DNA of 64,000 nt from Caecitellus pseudoparvulus (taxonomy: Eukaryota; Bigyra: Bicosoecida), in NCBI GenBank assembly GCA_965644315.1, contig CBFFRQ010000006.1, positions 62,001 to 126,000 on the forward strand, in the 5' to 3' direction. Below are positions 33,301 to 43,074 of the stretch, one piece after another. The notes beneath the pieces are model-generated. The model had not been told where the DNA came from. It saw only the letters and a program-made list of their open reading frames with translations, and did not search any database. The first letter of the stretch is position 1. Each line of letters begins with the position of its first letter. Position numbers and translations under genes: made by a program.

Positions 33301-36300
33301 TGTGCTGGCGACGGCAGACACCAGTGCCCTAGCCGCGTTCTTGGCTGACGGCGCGCTCCTCGGTCGGTCCATGTCGCTGTCTACCGATCTGAATGGAGAT
33401 GGCTTCCGTGACTTGCTGGTTGGTGCACCCGGCTTGACGCAGTTCGGACAGAGCGGGGCGGGTGGGGTGCTGGTGCTGCACCTGGATGCTGCAGGATCCA
33501 GCTTGACCGGCGCTCAGATTGTCCGGCAGCCATCTTTAGCCTCCGGGCTTGGGGTTGGCGCTGCCTTTGGCACCAGTGTGAGTGCCGCAGGGCCGTTTGT
33601 GGGCAATGGGCGCGAGCACTTCCTGGTCGGCGCCCCTGGGCATTCGGCCTTAAGCGCAGGCAAGGGGTCTGTGTTCGTCATGTCCGCTGTGCGCATGGCG
33701 AGTAGCGATGCCTGCTCGCCTGCCCTGGCTGTTGCGGGCGGCAGCAGCGTGCTCGGCAGGTGTGTTTTGGCAGCAGTGCCGACCAGTACAGCCACTGCTA
33801 CTCCGTCCAACTCGCCGTCATCTTCACCAACCGGCTCCGGCACACCATCCCCTTCACAAACCACGTCACCGACCGGCACCGGCACACCCACCCCGTCATC
33901 CACCTGCACCGGCACGCCCACCCCGTCATCCACCTGCACCGGCACGCCTTCGACGTCGCAGACAGCGGCAGCGACGCTGATCAGCCCGGCCCCCACGCCC
34001 AGTACAACTGCGGCCATCACTCCCAGCAACTCCCCGTCATCTGAGCCCACCCCCTCCACTACGGCCTCACGCACTGCCGCACCAACTGTGACGCCCACTC
34101 CCCAGCCACCGACGTGGGTGGGCACCACAGGAGTCGTGAGCAACCCTGTACCGGGGGTGTCCAGTGCCTCACGAACATCGCAAATGCTGCTGCTCAGCGA
34201 TGTACAGCCTGGTTCGGTGCTGTCCCCACCGCTGTTCTTCTCTGACGCTGCTGACATGGGCTCCACAGCGCTCTTGCGAGTGTCATCCCTGCAATGTGTC
34301 GAGGCGACGCTCGCTGCCCTTGACTGGGCGCCGTGCGTGGCCCCTGCCGCGTGGTGGCGCACAAGCCTTGCCATTCTCAGCACCTTCCCTCGCCTGCAAG
34401 GCTCGGTGAATGTGCAAATGGGCAGCGCGAGCACGCTGGGCGTGCCGCCGCTGCCCGAGGCGTACACAAGCCCTCACTCCCAAGCTTCAGGCGTGTCGTT
34501 CTCTCTCGCCCTGACCCTTACCGGTGTGACTGGCCTGAACGCGTCGGCTGTGGTGCCCATTCGTTTCGTGGACTTGCGTGCCTCTGCCCCTCCCCTGCCC
34601 TCCATTGCGCCGTCCCCGTCACCTCTTGTGGCTCCCTCCCAGACTCCCACACGCAGCGCGGCACCGACGCCCAGTGTCACGGCCCGCCCCTCCCGCAGCC
34701 CCGGCGCGTCGCCCTCAGCGACACCCTCCAACAGTCCCGAGCCGCTGCCATACTTGACTGCCTTCCCGGGCGAGCTCGCCTCACGCTTCGAGGTAGGCAA
34801 CCCAAGCACCATGTCAGATGTGCACAGCATTCTCGTTTTCTCGGCAGCCGCAGTCCAGTGGGGAGTGCGCTTGAATGTCCGTGGCACGCAGCAAGATTGG
34901 CTCAGCGTGACTCCGAACGCCAAAGCGGGGGGCGACGCGAACCAGCAACGCCAGACTGTGCGTGTGTCGGTGAATGGCGCCGGCTTGGGGCCTGGAGTGC
35001 ACCGCGCCACCATCACCGTGTACGCGACGAACGGCGCCTCAAGCTCATCAGGGCCGCCAGGCCGGCTCACCATCGCAGACCTCCTGCCAGTGAACATCCC
35101 GGTGACGGTGACAGTCGTCGGTGCGGCCATGCGCCTGACGCCGGCTGCGCTGCAGCGCAACGTCATTCCCGGCCAGAACGGCACCCAGACTTGGCGCATC
35201 GCCAATACGGGCTCCAGCACGTTGACGTGGTCTCTTCGAACTCCGGCCTCGCAGGCGCCAGTTGCGTGGCTCGCCGTGTGTTCCGACACCCGCCAGTGCG
35301 CCTATGCAGGCAACGCCACTGCACACGCCCAGCTGCACGCAAACATGCAGACCCAAAGCACCGGTGGTCCGCTATTTCCCCTGACTGCGACGAGCGGGTT
35401 GAGTGGCAGTGTGCCTGTTGGCCAGGCTGTGCAGTTGACGGCATGGTTTGTGAGTCCTGACGCGAGTGCCAGCGGGTTGTTCGAGGCAGAGCTGCTCGTA
35501 CTGGCCAACGTCTTTGACCCGCTCACGTCCCTCGTGAAGCCCCCGCAGCGCCTGAAAGTGACCATGCGCAGCACGCTGTTGTCAGTGGTCCCTTCAACTG
35601 TGCAGGTGCGGGTGCAGCCTGGCTCACTGGCGGCATCAACTCTCAACTTCCAAACCCTGACGAGCGATGCTGACCTCACCGTGCAAGTCCTCGGCAACTC
35701 GGGTGCCATGCAAACTGAGCCGTGGTTGCGCCTGGTGTCAGGGGCAAAGGGGGAGTTTGACTTGGCTGCTGGGCATGGCCAGGTGGCGCTGCGTGTGGGG
35801 GTGCAGCACGGCGGGCAGCTGTGCGCTGACACCGAAGGTATTCCCGAGTCAGCCCTGTTGTGTGGGCACCAGGCAGTGAGCACGAACGTGCTTGTGCGCA
35901 TCACAGCGGCCCTTGCAGAGGGCGCCAGTGCTGCGGCTGACCCGGTGGCCATCGCTGCGTACTCTGAGGTGCGAGCCATCCCCGTCGTTGTGACGGTTGT
36001 TCCGGGAGCACTCTCAGCGGAGCACAGTGAAGCACGAGTGCCGGCGTTCACACAAACCAGTGGCCAGCAGCTCGTGCGGTCTCCTAACTCGACTGATTTC
36101 ACCAACCTCGCAGCGGCGCGGCTCGTGGCCGTAAGCGGCGGCAGAGACCTCCCCTTCCGCAGCATCGGCAGGGATGCCAGCGGTGTTAGCGTGCCTTCAG
36201 CCGGCAGGTTCCTGCCACAGGTGGATGTTCTGCGGGGCCCTGGCTTTGCCCCCATCAGTGTGGCGCTGAGCCAGCTTGAGGGGGGCAACCTCACATACCA

Positions 36301-38863
36301 AGTGGGGCACAGCTCACCAGGCGTCGCAGTGCTTGGCATGCAGGCACGGGGGCGGCCCTTTCGGTCACTTGCCGCCCCCGCCCGGCAATTGGCCGTCATG
36401 CACATGACGTCTCCGGCCTGCCCTGCCCCGGCGCAGCAGCTGTCGCAGAACGGCATCGAGTGTGTGTGCGCGCCGGGATGGCAAGTGAAGCAGGGAGAGG
36501 CGGAGGCGTCAGACAGCCTCGTGTGCGAGGCTTGCCCTGATGGCACCATTCGTGAAAGTGCAGAGGACCCCTTTGCCCTGTGCAGGGAGTGCCCCCCTGG
36601 CACTTTTGCGGACCAGGCAGGCTTGCAGTGCATTGCATGCCCCAGCCAGGGCATCGACTGTGCGGCTGGTCAGTTCAGGCCACGCAAGGGGTTCTGGTGC
36701 GACACGTGCTCGCCTGCCGACACCTTCGCACCGTCCAACCCTCGCATGCGGCGTGCCCGGGAGGTGGCGCTCGCGCAAGCAGCAGAGCGCGCAGGCATCA
36801 CGCGAGCTCTGGGCGGAGCCGGATCTCGTCGTCTGCAGGCGGCAGTGAATTTGAGCCTGAACGTTGACCAGTCCCTGCTTGGTGAGAGCACCCTCATGAT
36901 GGAGTGTGCGCCGACAGACGCCTGTGTTCCTGCACAGAACGGGACGGCAGTGCAGTGCGCCCCTGGCCATCGGGGTGTGCTGTGTGGCGAGTGCATGGAC
37001 GGTTGGGCTCGCAGCAGCCCGCAAGTGTTGTGTACACAGTGCCCAAACAACACCGTGGGTGTGCTGCTGGGCGTGGGCCCGTGGGTCGTCTTCACTCTTG
37101 CCCTGCTCGCAATGTCCTTGAACGACAAGGGCGGCTCGAGCTCCAGGGAGAAGGGGCAGGGCACGTTCGTCGGCATTTTCCGAATCCTTACCGGCTGGGC
37201 TCAGATGTACGCTGTGCTGCTCAGCACACGTCTCCCCCCACAGAGCCAGTTGGATGACGTCATGGCGTCGCTTTCAAGCGTGTCCATGGGTGTGTCCACG
37301 AGCTCAGTGGGAACCCAGTGTGCTGTTCCGCTGTCATTCTACTTTCGTCTGTATGTGACGCTCATGCTGCCTGGCGTGGCATTGCTAGTGCCAGTGGTTG
37401 TTGCCTGTGCCTGTGGCAACCGCAGTGCGGGCATGTGCAGCGCCTCCAAGCGCCAAACTAAGCCAGGCTCCGAGTCGCTCGTCCCTGAGCAGTCCACTGC
37501 CGTCGCCGTGAGGTACAGCTCCCACTCTGACCAGTCAGGTGAGGACGGGGACAGCCCGGGTGACGATTCGCTGGCTGATAGCCCGCGGAAGTGGGCAGTA
37601 GCGGTGGCAGATGAAGGGGATGCCGGGAAACCGTCAGGTGTGTTGACTGCAGCGCCCACCGCCGCGGCACCTGCCGGGGGCGTCTTTGACCCGTTGCCCA
37701 GATCTGAGTCCGCCATGTCCCCGACGGCATCCGCGTTCCGCAAGGGTGTCAGCGGCGCTAAGGTCGCGAGCAGTCCAGGCGACGGCGTGCACGGCCTGGA
37801 TGACACGGCTGGCGCCGCCGAGCCTCCTGCGAAACCCGACCAAGACAGTGCCCGGTGGCAACGCATTCTGCAACAGCGAGCGTTCCGCGCTGCGTTCATC
37901 TTGCTGCTCTTGGTGCACTTCCCCGTGGTGGACGCGTGTCTGCGCATGCTGGACACACTGGACTCCATGGTGTATGGTTTCACCCTCCTTCGTGTTGACG
38001 TGGGGCACGGGTCCATGGATGCCCAGTTCGCGGTCGCACAGCTCGTTGCATGGCTCGGCCTGGTCGTGTTCGGTGTGGGCATCCCCCTGGGCAGTGCCCT
38101 GCTGATTTGCCGGCGCCGGCACGAAGTGCACCTGCCACGTGTTCAGCGTGTGTTCGGGGCGGTGTACGAAGGCTTCCGCATTCCGGACCTGCCATCACGT
38201 GGCGAAGCGCCCACTCACGCCGCCTTCCTGAAGCACGCAGCGAAGCAGCCAAACTACTGGTTCTGGGAACTGCTGGTTGTGCTGCCTCGCAAGGTGCTGC
38301 TGGCAGTGATCGCGGTGGTTGTGCGGGCTCCTGTGCTGCAAGCCTCCCTCATCAGCATCGTGCTGGTCACCTCCCTCGTCGTGCATGTGGCAGCGAAGCC
38401 TTTCCGAGAGAGCCTCTTGAACACGGTGGAGACGTTGGCCTTGGTCACCATTTGCCTGGCGTCCTTCGGCGGCTTGTCGCTGGGCGATGCCGGCCAAGCA
38501 GGCACCAACACGACCTTCATCCTGCAAGTGTCCATTTCCCTGGCAAACGCCATGTTCCTGGCCTTCACACTCTGTGCAACCCTGGTGTACGGCTGTGGCG
38601 CCTGCGCTCGCAGTCGCAAGACCGTCGACACCTGGCTGCAACTGTACGTGTCGCAGCAGAAAGGCGACGGCCGCAAGCGCGCTGCGCCAGCTCTGTCGAG
38701 GTGGTGCCGTGTGCTGGGTTGCCGGCGCAGTACGGCCGCGTCCCTTGTGGCTGTGCGAGCGCTGAGCCTGCAGCGCGGCATGCAGCTTGCGGGAGATAAG
38801 AGCTTGCTGCCGAGTGTGCAAGAGAGCCTCGTCGCAAGCGCGACGCGCAAGGAAAGAAGGTAA
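18304..38863 (+). CDS. Giant FG-GAP repeat cell-surface receptor with Cys-rich region and multi-pass C-terminus
   Basis: Exon 1 (18304-18403) encodes a signal peptide (hydrophobic core ALVASLLCLSLLRVVV). A 91-base intron (donor GTACGT, acceptor TGCAG) leads to exon 2 (18495-38863), giving 6822 residues. Residues about 50-5128 are 72 FG-GAP units with Ca-binding DxDGDGxxD loops, as in integrin alpha chains. Residues about 5129-5243 and 5396-5451 are Ser/Thr/Pro-rich stalks. Residues 5452-5880 read as Ig/BACON-like beta-sandwich repeats with WLSV/TWRIANTGSSTLTW motifs. Residues 6005-6220 are Cys-rich (CPPGTFADQAGLQCIACP, then CGECMDGW), like GCC2/GCC3 or ephrin-receptor-like repeats. About seven or eight membrane helices follow from 37051, with a long Ser-rich cytoplasmic loop at 37430-37850 and a basic cytoplasmic tail. 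The role is inferred as adhesion or sensing at the plasma membrane; ligand and signalling are unknown. Confidence 0.92.
18550..33780 (+). repeat. Seventy-two FG-GAP units in twelve six-unit modules
   Basis: Units of about 68 residues (about 205 bases) carry FGxxVAGxGDxxGDGxxDxxVGAPG. Counting the FG...GD positions gives six units in each of twelve modules of about 1.27 kb. Module starts are near 18550, 19800, 21080, 22350, 23620, 24870, 26150, 27420, 28710, 29970, 31230 and 32530. Linkers between modules are longer and often hold Cys. Modules 1, 3, 5, 7 and 9 (type A) open with a degenerate GxRPDGxGxLLAVGA unit and have a CPGL-like Cys. Modules 2, 4, 6, 8, 10, 11 and 12 (type B) open with a normal unit, usually ending GxVWI. 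Confidence 0.85.
33877..33948 (+). repeat. 30-base coding minisatellite in the Ser/Thr/Pro stalk
   Basis: Two nearly identical 30-base units begin CACCGGCACR at 33877 and 33907, and a partial third begins at 33937. They encode repeats of TGTPTPSSTC inside the stalk of the giant receptor. The near-identity of the units suggests recent slippage or unequal exchange. Confidence 0.8.
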
Positions 38864-38940
38864 ACAATGCAAATATATACCTGCTATGGCAGCCAATCCC
38901 GCCCTGCACTGTGATGGGAGGTACCTTGCATTGTGTGCTA

Positions 38941-41900
38941 TCACCTCTTGGCTTCAGCTGCACTTCGTGCGACCAGCGCATCGATGCGGCTTTTGAGGGC
39001 GTCCACCCCACGTGGACCGGCTGCCGCGGCCTTGGGCGGACTGCTGCTTGCGATGGGCTGCGAGCTGCCGCCGCCAGTGGCAGACAGCAGGCGCAGGGAC
39101 GCAAACATGCTCTTTCCAGCTGCAGGCGGGGGCCCCGGCGTCGGCGGAACACTGGAAGGCTCTGCCAGGACGGAAGCACCTGTCGCGGGGGGCGCTGCAG
39201 GGGGCTTGCGCAGCCCCCCCCGGCGCTGTGTCGGGGCAGGCCTGTGCTCCGTCTGCCCCACTTCGTCCTCGAACACGACGCCAGAGGCCTTGGTGCGCAG
39301 GGGGCTCAGGCGATCGGCCTGGGCGGTGGCGTGTGTGCGCGCCCGTCGCTCATCCAGCATGCGCGTGTACAGCGACGCATCCTCCAACAGCTGTGCGATG
39401 GTGGCTTCCGTGTCCGACCCAGGCCCCACAGGCCGCTCTCCGGAGCTGTCGCTGTCCGAGCCGTCAGAGTCCAGCCCAGCCTCCCGCCGAGCCTTGGCAT
39501 CTGCCCGTGCCGTGGCTGCGGCACGTGCCTCGGCAGCTTCACGGCGCTCCACCTCCACACGCGCGCCAGCCCCCAGCGCGCCCAAGCCAGCCATGCGTGC
39601 AGCGGAGGCGTCGGCCAGGGTTTGTGCCCGGACAGCTTGCTGCACTCCGGGGGGGGGTGCACGCCGGGCTGGGGGGGGCTGCGCGCCGTCCTGAGGGGGG
39701 GTCGCGCTGTTCGCAGGCGACGCGCCAGAGGATGGCGTCTCGGAGGCTGGCAGGTCGCGCCCACCGCTTGAGTCTGCAGCGGCCAGGGCCAGCTCTGCGT
39801 GGGCTAGAACGGCATCTGCAGCATCCAGGTCGCCGTGCGACTGTGCGACGGGGCGCAAGGGGGGGCTGGGACCACCCTCGGATGCAGGGTGGGCAGGACC
39901 GCCCTGATGTGGCGGTGATGCGGCGCTGCCGGCTGCACGCGCCTGACGAGCAGCCTGCGCCTCAGACAACACATCCCTCACCGCGACGGTGTTGAAGTGG
40001 CGTGTCGCGTAGGAAGCGCGGTAGTCTGATGCGCCGTGGAAGGAGACGTTCTTGGGCAGGATGCCGCCGCCGCCACCCACTGCCTGCCGCGTCAGCTGCA
40101 GTGCTCGGGATCGCTCATCCACCTCGTCTGGGAGGGGGGGCAAGCTGGCCCCCGTTGCGGCAGACACGCCCCCCGACACGCCGCGCAGAGTGGACGCCAC
40201 TGACGCCGCCGCCGAGCCGCCCAGGCGCGACACGACAGTTGCCGCCTCCGCTCCAAGCACCGTCTGTGCGCCTACCAGTGGCGCCATGCGCCCCGCACCG
40301 TCCCGCCCCTCATCCTCTGCCCGCAAGGCAGCCTTGTAAGCCTCCTCTGCCGCCGCTGCCGCCGCCGCCTCCTGGGCTGACCTGGCGTCCAGCGTACCCG
40401 GCACCAGCCACTCGGCGCCATCCCCCGTGCGTTTCGCGTGTTCCACCGCTGTGTCGGGCGCGTAGCGCGACCTGGAGATGGTCAGGGCTTGCTCAGCCTC
40501 TGACTGCTCCGCCGCCAACGCCCGTGCTCGCATCTTGCGTGCCATGAAGCTCTGCACACCCTTGGCCTGGGTGACGGTGGTGACGTTTGCTGAGGGGGCG
40601 GGGGCCCTGGCGCGGGGGACAGGGTTGGGGCTGCGAGGGCGGCCCTTGCCCGGCGCTGGCTGGAAGGAGCAGTCGTCCTCCTCTGCTGCCGCTTTTTCGG
40701 CGCGGAGCTTCTCTAGACGCGCGGCTTTGCGTTCCTGCCAGGCGGCCATGCGCACCACCATGGCGTTCACTTGCGCCGCCCCCACACGGCGTTTGCTCTT
40801 GGAACCACTGGCGGAGGTGAGTTTCAACTTGCCTGCATCAGCTTCAGACTCAGGGGACTCGCCGCGCGCCTCGTCTGCCTTGCCCCCCTGTTTGTTCGTC
40901 GCAGGTTCAAACGTGCACTCTGCGAGCGTTTCCGCTTCAATGCGCGCACGCCGGGCCGCTGCCTTCTGCGCCCGCGCCACAGAATCCTGGTGCAGGCGGT
41001 CCCCGACAGACGCACCACCGTGCACCTTGGCCGCGATGCGCCGGGATGTCTCTGAGATGCTGGGCTGGAAGGTGCAGGCTTCAAGCTCGCCTTCCCGCAG
41101 TGGCGCGCCAGCGGTGCTCTCGGACAACACACTGGCTGCACCCGACACTGACCCAGCACCGTCAGCTGCCTCCTTCGCCTCCTGTGCCTTGCTCAAAGGA
41201 GCATAGTACAGTCGTTCAATGGCCGAATCACTGCGCGCGGAGGCCAGCTTCATAGAGCGCGAATTCAACTTGGGCACGGCGGCGGCACGGGCAGCCGCTT
41301 TCTCCGCAGCCACAGCGGCCTCGCGTTTCTCAGCCTGCCGCATGGCTCGAGCGTGCAGGTCGGCTCCAGCCGCCTCCGTCGTGCGTCGAGGGCCGCCTCG
41401 GGCCTGTCCCTGCGTCGCGCGGCCGCCGCCAGGCAGCAGGTCGCTGGGCATGTCGCTGGTCGCATAGATGCTTCGCAGCGGAGCTGAGTTGCCACCCCCC
41501 CCCCCCGACATGAGCCCCCCACGAGGCAGGGCGTCGCTGCCCCTGCGCTCCGCCGCACTGGCGATGGTCCACGGCTCACTGGCGTCGCGGTCGGCGGCTG
41601 CGACCGCTGCCGCGTTGCGCGCCGACCGCTGGGCGGCGTCGGAGTACAGCCGGTCGCCGATGGGCTGCCTCGCCCTCGACGGACCCAGCGCCGCCGCCTT
41701 GCGTGTGATGGCTGGGACGCCGGGGGCCTCCTCGGCCTGCAGGGCGGCGGCGCGCTCCACAGCGCGCACTTGCCTGGCACTTGCTTCGGCATACAGCCGC
41801 TCCGAGGCAGCCTGGGGCGGCGGCATGTCACCCCCCCCTGCCACGGCCAGAAACGCAGTCAGGTCCATGCTGGTGGGCGCCACACTTGCGGAGGGGCCTC

Positions 41901-42411
41901 CCGTCGTCGCAGGTGTCACGGACATTGCGACGCGGGCGCGAGCTGCTGCGACCAGGGCCTCGCTGCGAGGGTTCAGCTTGGGCGTGCCAGTCACGGCTGC
42001 CGCCTCCGCCGCTGCCGCCTCGGCGCGAGCTGCCTGGATCTTGCTCTGGGTTGCCGCCTGCCACCTCTGCTGGTGCTCGTAGGTGGGTGCTGGGGCAGAG
42101 GCGGGGCCGGCGCGACCAGGCGTGCTGGTGCGTTGCGGGATGGACGCAGGCTGCGGCGTCAGCTGCTCGCCCGGCTCCACCGAATCAGGCGACATGGTGT
42201 CTTGTCTGGGAGAGGGGTACGTTTCGCCCATGCTTCCCTGGGCGGAGGCGTGGGGGGGCACAGCCGGGGAGGGAGTGCCGCCGTCATCGTCCGTGGCGCT
42301 GCCACCACTCGCCACCCCAGGCGAGTGCGGCGCTGACGCCTCCACACCCGTTTCGCGGTATGACGCCTGCAGGCGCGCCTTGTGCTGCGCCAGAACGTCC
42401 CTATAGTCCAT
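38941..42411 (-). CDS. Large disordered/coiled protein with RLYxDA and FxP repeats, probably flagellar
   Basis: A single open frame of 1156 codons starts at ATG 42411 (MDYRDVLAQHKARLQASY). The protein is Ala/Arg/Glu-rich helix alternating with Pro/Gly/Ser-rich disorder. It contains scattered short repeats: ERLYAEASARQ, GDRLYSDAAQRS, ERLYYAPLSKAQ and GDRLHQDSVARAQ, each followed by a basic helix, and C-[TS]-F-[EQ]-P motifs (ACTFQPSISE, ECTFEPATNK, DCSFQPAPGK), plus PKLN-[PS]-RS twice. Similar RLY.DA/TF.P..N repeats occur in uncharacterised proteins of flagellated protists, so a basal body or axoneme role is an inference. No enzyme domain is seen. It converges on the giant receptor gene, 77 bases away. 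Confidence 0.75.
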   Translation of the reverse strand: MDYRDVLAQHKARLQASYRETGVEASAPHSPGVASGGSATDDDGGTPSPAVPPHASAQGSMGETYPSPRQDTMSPDSVEPGEQLTPQPASIPQRTSTPGRAGPASAPAPTYEHQQRWQAATQSKIQAARAEAAAAEAAAVTGTPKLNPRSEALVAAARARVAMSVTPATTGGPSASVAPTSMDLTAFLAVAGGGDMPPPQAASERLYAEASARQVRAVERAAALQAEEAPGVPAITRKAAALGPSRARQPIGDRLYSDAAQRSARNAAAVAAADRDASEPWTIASAAERRGSDALPRGGLMSGGGGGNSAPLRSIYATSDMPSDLLPGGGRATQGQARGGPRRTTEAAGADLHARAMRQAEKREAAVAAEKAAARAAAVPKLNSRSMKLASARSDSAIERLYYAPLSKAQEAKEAADGAGSVSGAASVLSESTAGAPLREGELEACTFQPSISETSRRIAAKVHGGASVGDRLHQDSVARAQKAAARRARIEAETLAECTFEPATNKQGGKADEARGESPESEADAGKLKLTSASGSKSKRRVGAAQVNAMVVRMAAWQERKAARLEKLRAEKAAAEEDDCSFQPAPGKGRPRSPNPVPRARAPAPSANVTTVTQAKGVQSFMARKMRARALAAEQSEAEQALTISRSRYAPDTAVEHAKRTGDGAEWLVPGTLDARSAQEAAAAAAAEEAYKAALRAEDEGRDGAGRMAPLVGAQTVLGAEAATVVSRLGGSAAASVASTLRGVSGGVSAATGASLPPLPDEVDERSRALQLTRQAVGGGGGILPKNVSFHGASDYRASYATRHFNTVAVRDVLSEAQAARQARAAGSAASPPHQGGPAHPASEGGPSPPLRPVAQSHGDLDAADAVLAHAELALAAADSSGGRDLPASETPSSGASPANSATPPQDGAQPPPARRAPPPGVQQAVRAQTLADASAARMAGLGALGAGARVEVERREAAEARAAATARADAKARREAGLDSDGSDSDSSGERPVGPGSDTEATIAQLLEDASLYTRMLDERRARTHATAQADRLSPLRTKASGVVFEDEVGQTEHRPAPTQRRGGLRKPPAAPPATGASVLAEPSSVPPTPGPPPAAGKSMFASLRLLSATGGGSSQPIASSSPPKAAAAGPRGVDALKSRIDALVARSAAEAKR

Positions 42412-43074
42412 GCTTTACTTGGTGTGTCCTGTGTGGAGAGGCAATGGCAGTGTGCAGCGTGGGGAAGGTGCGCCAAATTCGCCAGTTGGGCAGCCTTGCA
42501 ACTGCACCTGCAGCGAAGCAGGGCCTCTGCGGATGCAGCAAGGCCCCCTGAGCCGATCCACATGCCGTGGCAGAAGGTCACAGTGCCAGGCACGCTGCAC
42601 TATGGGTGCACAGCTTGAAACAGCGCAGCTGCCGCACTCACCTGGCTGCCGACGCCTGCTGTTTGCGGGAATTGCACTTGGCGACGCGCCTACACCGCGA
42701 AAGCTGTGCTGCGCGCAGAGTCGACCAACTGTAGGGGCCCTCTGCTCCAAAACGAGCACTGCGTGGTGCTTGGGGTGGAGCATTTTAACCGGAACCTGCG
42801 TCTGCTCCCTTCAGCAAACGGGAGGTGCAAGGTGTGGTGTGTCAATTTCCGCACCATGCCAAACTCGGCAGAGCAGGCCCAGACACGCCTCCACGACTGA
42901 AAAAACGCACCCCATCATTCAGTACAAGCATATACTTACTACCATTTTCTCCCATCGCTTGCTTGCCCGCTGAGGTCTTCAGGACCAACTCGAAGCACCG
43001 ATTCACTTGGCTTGCGTGGGGCCTGGGCGCTTCGCGCAGCCACATGCCAACGCAGCACTCTGCCTGCTGAAACC
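42412..43074. other. Divergent intergenic region
   Basis: About 660 bases lie between the RLYxDA-repeat gene (minus) and the serine hydrolase gene (plus), and should contain both promoters. Short open frames on both strands lack recognisable content. No RNA gene or clear motif is seen. Confidence 0.4.

Noticed and set aside
33781-34745. CRISPR-like or transposon repeat
   Set aside because: The repetition is an in-frame Ser/Thr/Pro stalk with a short minisatellite. No spacers, terminal repeats or transposase are present.
35302-36654. 450-codon minus-strand open frame
   Set aside because: Antisense shadow of the beta-sandwich and Cys-rich region of the giant receptor.
18304-38863. Bacterial or viral origin of the FG-GAP gene
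   Set aside because: A spliceosomal intron separates the signal peptide from the repeats, and base composition matches the neighbours.
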